Below are positions 5,407 through 7,947 of a DNA stretch of 7,947 nucleotides, piece after piece. The stretch covers positions 1 to 7,947 of the forward strand of contig JAFUQL010000150.1 of NCBI GenBank assembly GCA_017472375.1, given 5' to 3'. The first letter of the stretch is position 1. The number at the start of each line of letters is the position of its first letter. The stretch is from Oscillospiraceae bacterium. GTDB taxonomy: Bacteria; Bacillota; Clostridia; Oscillospirales; Ruminococcaceae. Below the pieces are notes generated by a model. It saw only the letters and a list, made by a program, of their open reading frames with translations, was not told the origin of the DNA and did no database searches. The position numbers were made by a program, and so were the translations under genes.

Positions 5407-6534
5407 ATGGCGAACAAAGATCCGATCCAGCGCGATCTGGAGGAGCTCGGCCGGGTGCTGGGGGAATTCGGAGGCCTGCTGGGCGAGATGAGTGTCCAGA
5501 TGGGAAATGATCTGAGCGAGGCGGCCGCGCGCGGTATGGCGGACCTGCGCACCCAGTGGGAGCGTCAGCAGGCCCGTGAGCGGGAACAGCGAGAGCACCG
5601 TGTGCAGCGCCGCGGGCGGAATCTGCCCGGCTATGCGCTCAACCTGACTTTGGGCATCGTGGGCGCGGTGCTGGGCGGCAGCTTCGCCATCACCGCACTG
5701 GGCTGCGGCATCCCGGCGGTGGTCCTGATGGCTGCAGACGACCTCGTGGCGAGGATCCTGTGGACCGTCACGGCGGTGTTTGCGGTGATGACGGCCCCGT
5801 TTGCCCGAATGAGTGTGGTGTTTCTGCAGCGGGCGGCCTGCCTGCGCCGTGCGCCCCGCTATCTGGAGCAGATGGAGGAGACCGGCTGGGCCGAGGAGGA
5901 ATTGCTGGCCCGGTCGGCGGGCGTCTCTTTGAAGCGGGTGCAAAAGGATCTGCGCCTGCTGATGAAGATGGGTGTGCCCGCCGGATGCCACTACGATGAG
6001 GAGAGCGGCCGCTTCTATCTGCGCCGTGCCGACTGGCTGGCCGAACAGGAGCGGCAGACCGCCGACCGCAGAGCCGAGCAGGCCGAACAGGCGGCACAGG
6101 CTGCCCCTGACGATACCGCCGCCATGCTGCGGCAGGGCAGAGGGTTCGTGGAGTTCTTGCACACTTACCGGGGCAGCTTTGCACCGGAGACACAGGCCGA
6201 GATGGATCGGCTGGGCAGCATCTGCAGCGACATCTGGAGCTGGGTGGAGAAGAACCCGGCCAGTGCCCCCAAAGTGCGGCGGCTGGTCAGCTACTATCTG
6301 CCCACCACCCGCAAGCTGATCCTGGCGGCGCACACGGCTGCCGGCCAGAACGGCGCTGCTGCGATGGAGATCGGCCGGCGGGTGACCGGGACCCTGCGGG
6401 ACCTGAACGCCGCCTTTGAGCGGCTGCGGGACGATCTGATGGTGGATCTGTCCATGGACGTGAGCAGCGAGATCGCCGCCATGGAGGCCATGCTGCGGCA
6501 GGACGGCCTCACCGGCAGCGGACTGACCCTATAA
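5407..6534 (+). CDS. XpaC-family membrane protein (5-bromo-4-chloroindolyl phosphate hydrolysis family)
   Basis: A 375-residue protein. Residues 1-71 are amphipathic and strongly charged, with an Arg/Glu/Gln-rich helix at about 48-70. Residues 76-140 hold two or three hydrophobic helices (about 76-99 and 116-140, possibly one more between). Residues 150-207 resemble a winged helix: RYLEQMEETGW, then EELLARSAGVSLKRVQKDL (164-182), MKMGVPAGCHYDEE (186-199) and RFYL (202-205). An Ala/Gln/Glu-rich linker (211-235) leads to the helical C-terminal XpaC-type region with KNPASAPKVRRL (282-293), SYYLPTTRKL (295-304), AAFERLRDDLMVDLSMDVSSE (335-355, key MDVSSE) and MLRQDGL (362-368). This layout matches clostridial proteins annotated as 5-bromo-4-chloroindolyl phosphate hydrolysis proteins, whose biochemical role is unknown; the name comes from an old Bacillus phenotype. 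TelA/TerD-type partners often found near the family are absent here. Its stop is 63 bases before a small membrane protein gene, and both lie downstream of the c-di-AMP genes. Confidence 0.85.
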   Translation: MANKDPIQRDLEELGRVLGEFGGLLGEMSVQMGNDLSEAAARGMADLRTQWERQQAREREQREHRVQRRGRNLPGYALNLTLGIVGAVLGGSFAITALGCGIPAVVLMAADDLVARILWTVTAVFAVMTAPFARMSVVFLQRAACLRRAPRYLEQMEETGWAEEELLARSAGVSLKRVQKDLRLLMKMGVPAGCHYDEESGRFYLRRADWLAEQERQTADRRAEQAEQAAQAAPDDTAAMLRQGRGFVEFLHTYRGSFAPETQAEMDRLGSICSDIWSWVEKNPASAPKVRRLVSYYLPTTRKLILAAHTAAGQNGAAAMEIGRRVTGTLRDLNAAFERLRDDLMVDLSMDVSSEIAAMEAMLRQDGLTGSGLTL

Positions 6535-6602
6535 ACGATGCGATTTTTGAGGTGCGGCGGCGAATACCCCCCGCATCCCCCGGGGATGGAGGAAACGATG
6601 CG
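6533..6602 (+). repeat. 10-bp direct repeat AAACGATGCG spaced by exactly 60 bp
   Basis: AAACGATGCG occurs at 6533-6542, overlapping the stop of the XpaC-like gene, and again at 6593-6602, spanning the start of the small membrane protein gene. Both copies contain an ATG in the same frame. Only the second is preceded by a Shine-Dalgarno. This may be a small local duplication or chance. Confidence 0.45.
6588..6592 (+). promoter_or_regulatory. Ribosome binding site that decides the start of the small membrane protein
   Basis: GGAGG ends 5 bases before ATG 6598 (and 11 before ATG 6604). The first G can pair in a small hairpin formed by CATCCC (6574-6579) and GGGATG (6583-6588), which may partly mask the site. 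Confidence 0.75.
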
Positions 6603-6843
6603 GATGAACAAATGGATCAAGGCGGGCCTGCTGCTGTTTTTGGCGGGTTTTCTGCTGAGCATGGTGGGCGGTCCTTTCGGCGTGGCCGTGGCGATGGTGG
6701 CACTTCTGTTCGTGCTGCCTGTGGGTGTGATCCTCATGCTGCGGGACGGCGTGAAAAAGGCGACTTCGCCCGAGATGAAGATGAGCCTGAAAGAGAAGCA
6801 CGAGGAGCTGAAGAGCCTGAAAGAACAGGCAAAGCACCGCTGA
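6598..6843 (+). CDS. Small two-helix membrane protein of unknown function
   Basis: An 81-residue protein that I do not recognise. It starts MRMNKWIK, followed by a hydrophobic helix (about 9-23, LLLFLAGFLLS), a GGPFG turn (24-28), a second hydrophobic helix (about 29-48), then LRDGVKK and a highly charged Lys/Glu tail (61-81) likely to form an amphipathic helix. Two basic clusters flanking the hairpin suggest both ends face the cytosol. ATG 6598 was chosen because GGAGG lies 5 bases upstream. An in-frame ATG at 6538 would give 101 residues, but the extra 20 residues (Pro/Gly-rich, with codons such as AGG, CGA and TTG that the neighbours use little) look non-coding. Reinitiation from 6538, 4 bases after the previous stop, cannot be excluded. 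It lies between the XpaC-like gene and recJ in the same operon and may partner the former; that is inference from position only. Confidence 0.75.
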   Translation: MRMNKWIKAGLLLFLAGFLLSMVGGPFGVAVAMVALLFVLPVGVILMLRDGVKKATSPEMKMSLKEKHEELKSLKEQAKHR

Positions 6844-6884
6844 TTTTAAATGATATTCTGTTAGAACTGTGAGGAACGACGTCT

Positions 6885-7947
6885 ATGACCTACCACGCCT
6901 GGCAAGTAAACCGCTCCGATGAGAAAGTTGCAGCGCTGCTGGCGGCGAAGATCGGTGCGCCAAAATTGCTGGCGCGGGTCCTGACGGCCCGTGGCTACGA
7001 TACCCCGGAGAAGGCCATGGGCCTGCTGGGGGAGGATGCGGTACTCAGCGATCCCTTCCTGATGAAGGATATGGACAAGGCCGTGGAGCGCATCCTGCAG
7101 GCGGTGGACGCCGAGGAACCCATCGTGGTGTTCGGCGAGTACGACGTGGACGGCGTGACCGCCACGGCGCTGCTGTTCAGCCATCTGCGCAGCATGGGCG
7201 CCAACGTGCGCTGTATGCTTCCCAGCCGGGAAGGGGACGGCTACGGCCTGTCGGAGCGAACGGTGCGCCGCCTGGCGGAGAAGGGCTACAAGCTGATCAT
7301 CACGGTGGACAACGGCATCTCGGCCGCAGCGGAAGCCGAGCTGGCTGCCGAGCTGGGGATGGATGTGGTCATCACCGACCACCATCTGCCCCCGGAACAG
7401 CTGCCCCGCGCTGTTGCGGTGGTGGACCCCATGCGGGTGGATGATACCAGCCCCTACAAGGGATTTTCCGGTGCGGGCGTGGCCTTCAAGCTGTGCGCGG
7501 CGCTGGACGGCTGCGACCCGGAGGCGCTGCTGGAATTCTGCGGTGATCTGGCCGCAGTGGGCACTGTGGCCGATGTGATGGACCTGACCGGGGAGAACCA
7601 CACCCTGGTGCGCCGGGGCCTGGAGGTGCTGCAGAACAGCGAGCGCCCCGGTCTGCTTGCGCTGATGGAGGCCAGCGGCCTGAGTGACCGGCCGGTGAAC
7701 GCCGACACAGTGAGCTACACACTGGCCCCCCGGCTGAATGCGGCGGGCCGCATGGAGAGCGCCGCCCTCGCCCTGCAGCTGCTGCTGTGTGAGGACGAGG
7801 ACCGGGCGGTGGAGCTGGCTGAGCGGCTGAATCAGTGCAACCAGGCACGGCAGGCTGCTGAGCAGGAGATCCTGACCCGGGTGCAGGCGCAGCTGGATGC
7901 GGACCCGGATCGAAAAAATGACCGTGTGCTGCTGGTTTGGGGCGAAA
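6885..7947 (+). CDS. recJ: Single-stranded-DNA-specific 5'-3' exonuclease RecJ (3' end cut by window)
   Basis: The first 354 codons of RecJ, open to the window end. RecJ degrades single-stranded DNA 5' to 3' in recombination and mismatch/base-excision repair in the cytosol. DHH-domain motifs are visible: motif I FGEYDVDGVTAT (83-94), motif II ITVDNGIS (139-146), motif III ITDHH (163-167), GTVADVMDL (226-234, Asp230) and LAPRLNAAGRM (280-290). A charged connecting helix (about 301-340) leads towards the DHHA1 domain, which starts near VLLVWGE and is lost at the window edge. Family members are about 550-750 residues, so roughly half to two thirds is present. Motif I has Glu85 where most RecJ proteins have the first Asp of GDYDADG; the other metal ligands (Asp87, Asp89, Asp142, His166, Asp230) are intact. 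ATG 6885 has a TGAGGA Shine-Dalgarno (6870-6875) about 10 bases upstream and gives a normal N-terminus. It probably ends the cdaA operon read-through or uses a weak local promoter. Confidence 0.95.
   Translation, partial: MTYHAWQVNRSDEKVAALLAAKIGAPKLLARVLTARGYDTPEKAMGLLGEDAVLSDPFLMKDMDKAVERILQAVDAEEPIVVFGEYDVDGVTATALLFSHLRSMGANVRCMLPSREGDGYGLSERTVRRLAEKGYKLIITVDNGISAAAEAELAAELGMDVVITDHHLPPEQLPRAVAVVDPMRVDDTSPYKGFSGAGVAFKLCAALDGCDPEALLEFCGDLAAVGTVADVMDLTGENHTLVRRGLEVLQNSERPGLLALMEASGLSDRPVNADTVSYTLAPRLNAAGRMESAALALQLLLCEDEDRAVELAERLNQCNQARQAAEQEILTRVQAQLDADPDRKNDRVLLVWGE

Noticed and set aside
5308..6333. 341-codon - strand frame opposite the XpaC-like gene
   Set aside because: Same antisense pattern; the + strand product has family features and a Shine-Dalgarno.
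6861..7601. 246-codon - strand frame opposite recJ
   Set aside because: RecJ motifs on the + strand are decisive; the antisense product matches nothing I know.

Overview
This window looks like chromosomal housekeeping DNA from a GC-rich Gram-positive anaerobe of the class Clostridia. The strong purine-rich ribosome binding sites, the cdaA-cdaR pair, the fused ispDF gene, the XpaC-type membrane protein and the heavy use of CTG/GCC/GGC codons together suggest the Oscillospirales (a Faecalibacterium-, Gemmiger- or Subdoligranulum-like organism). That placement is inference from gene content and base composition and was not tested by any search. Every gene is on the + strand. I saw no rRNA, tRNA, CRISPR array, insertion sequence or prophage gene.

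Layout. Positions 2-109 are the last 35 codons of a PfkB-type sugar kinase, probably 2-keto-3-deoxygluconate kinase. A gene-free stretch of about 300 bases follows (110-410). It holds GC-rich hairpins, a strong intrinsic terminator (213-246), a 12-bp tandem repeat (299-322) and a promoter with a perfect TATAAT (358-363). Next is ispDF (411-1523), a bifunctional enzyme for two non-consecutive steps of the MEP isoprenoid pathway; an ideal internal ribosome binding site sits exactly at the start of its IspF half.

Seven bases after ispDF ends, an extended -10 promoter (1530-1558) appears to start a second unit: cdaA (c-di-AMP synthase), cdaR (its extracytoplasmic YbbR-domain regulator, overlapping cdaA by 8 bp), a COG2509-type FAD-dependent protein, an XpaC-family membrane protein with a winged-helix-like segment, an 81-residue two-helix membrane protein, and the 5' two thirds or so of recJ, cut by the window end. 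Gaps are -8, 36, 14, 63 and 41 bases and no terminator is visible between these genes, so read-through as one operon is likely.

How they fit together: CdaA and CdaR form the membrane-bound c-di-AMP module that adjusts potassium/osmolyte balance and cell-wall homeostasis. In many Firmicutes glmM follows directly, but here the next four genes are the flavoprotein, the XpaC-like protein, the small membrane protein and recJ. IspDF supplies isoprenoid precursors, including the undecaprenyl carrier used for the wall. The most attractive leads are the possible separate IspF product made from inside ispDF, the uncharacterised membrane pair (XpaC-like plus 81-aa protein) downstream of the c-di-AMP genes, and a Glu in place of the first Asp of RecJ motif I. 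I do not see a clearly undescribed system; most of the window is well-known core genes in a less usual arrangement.
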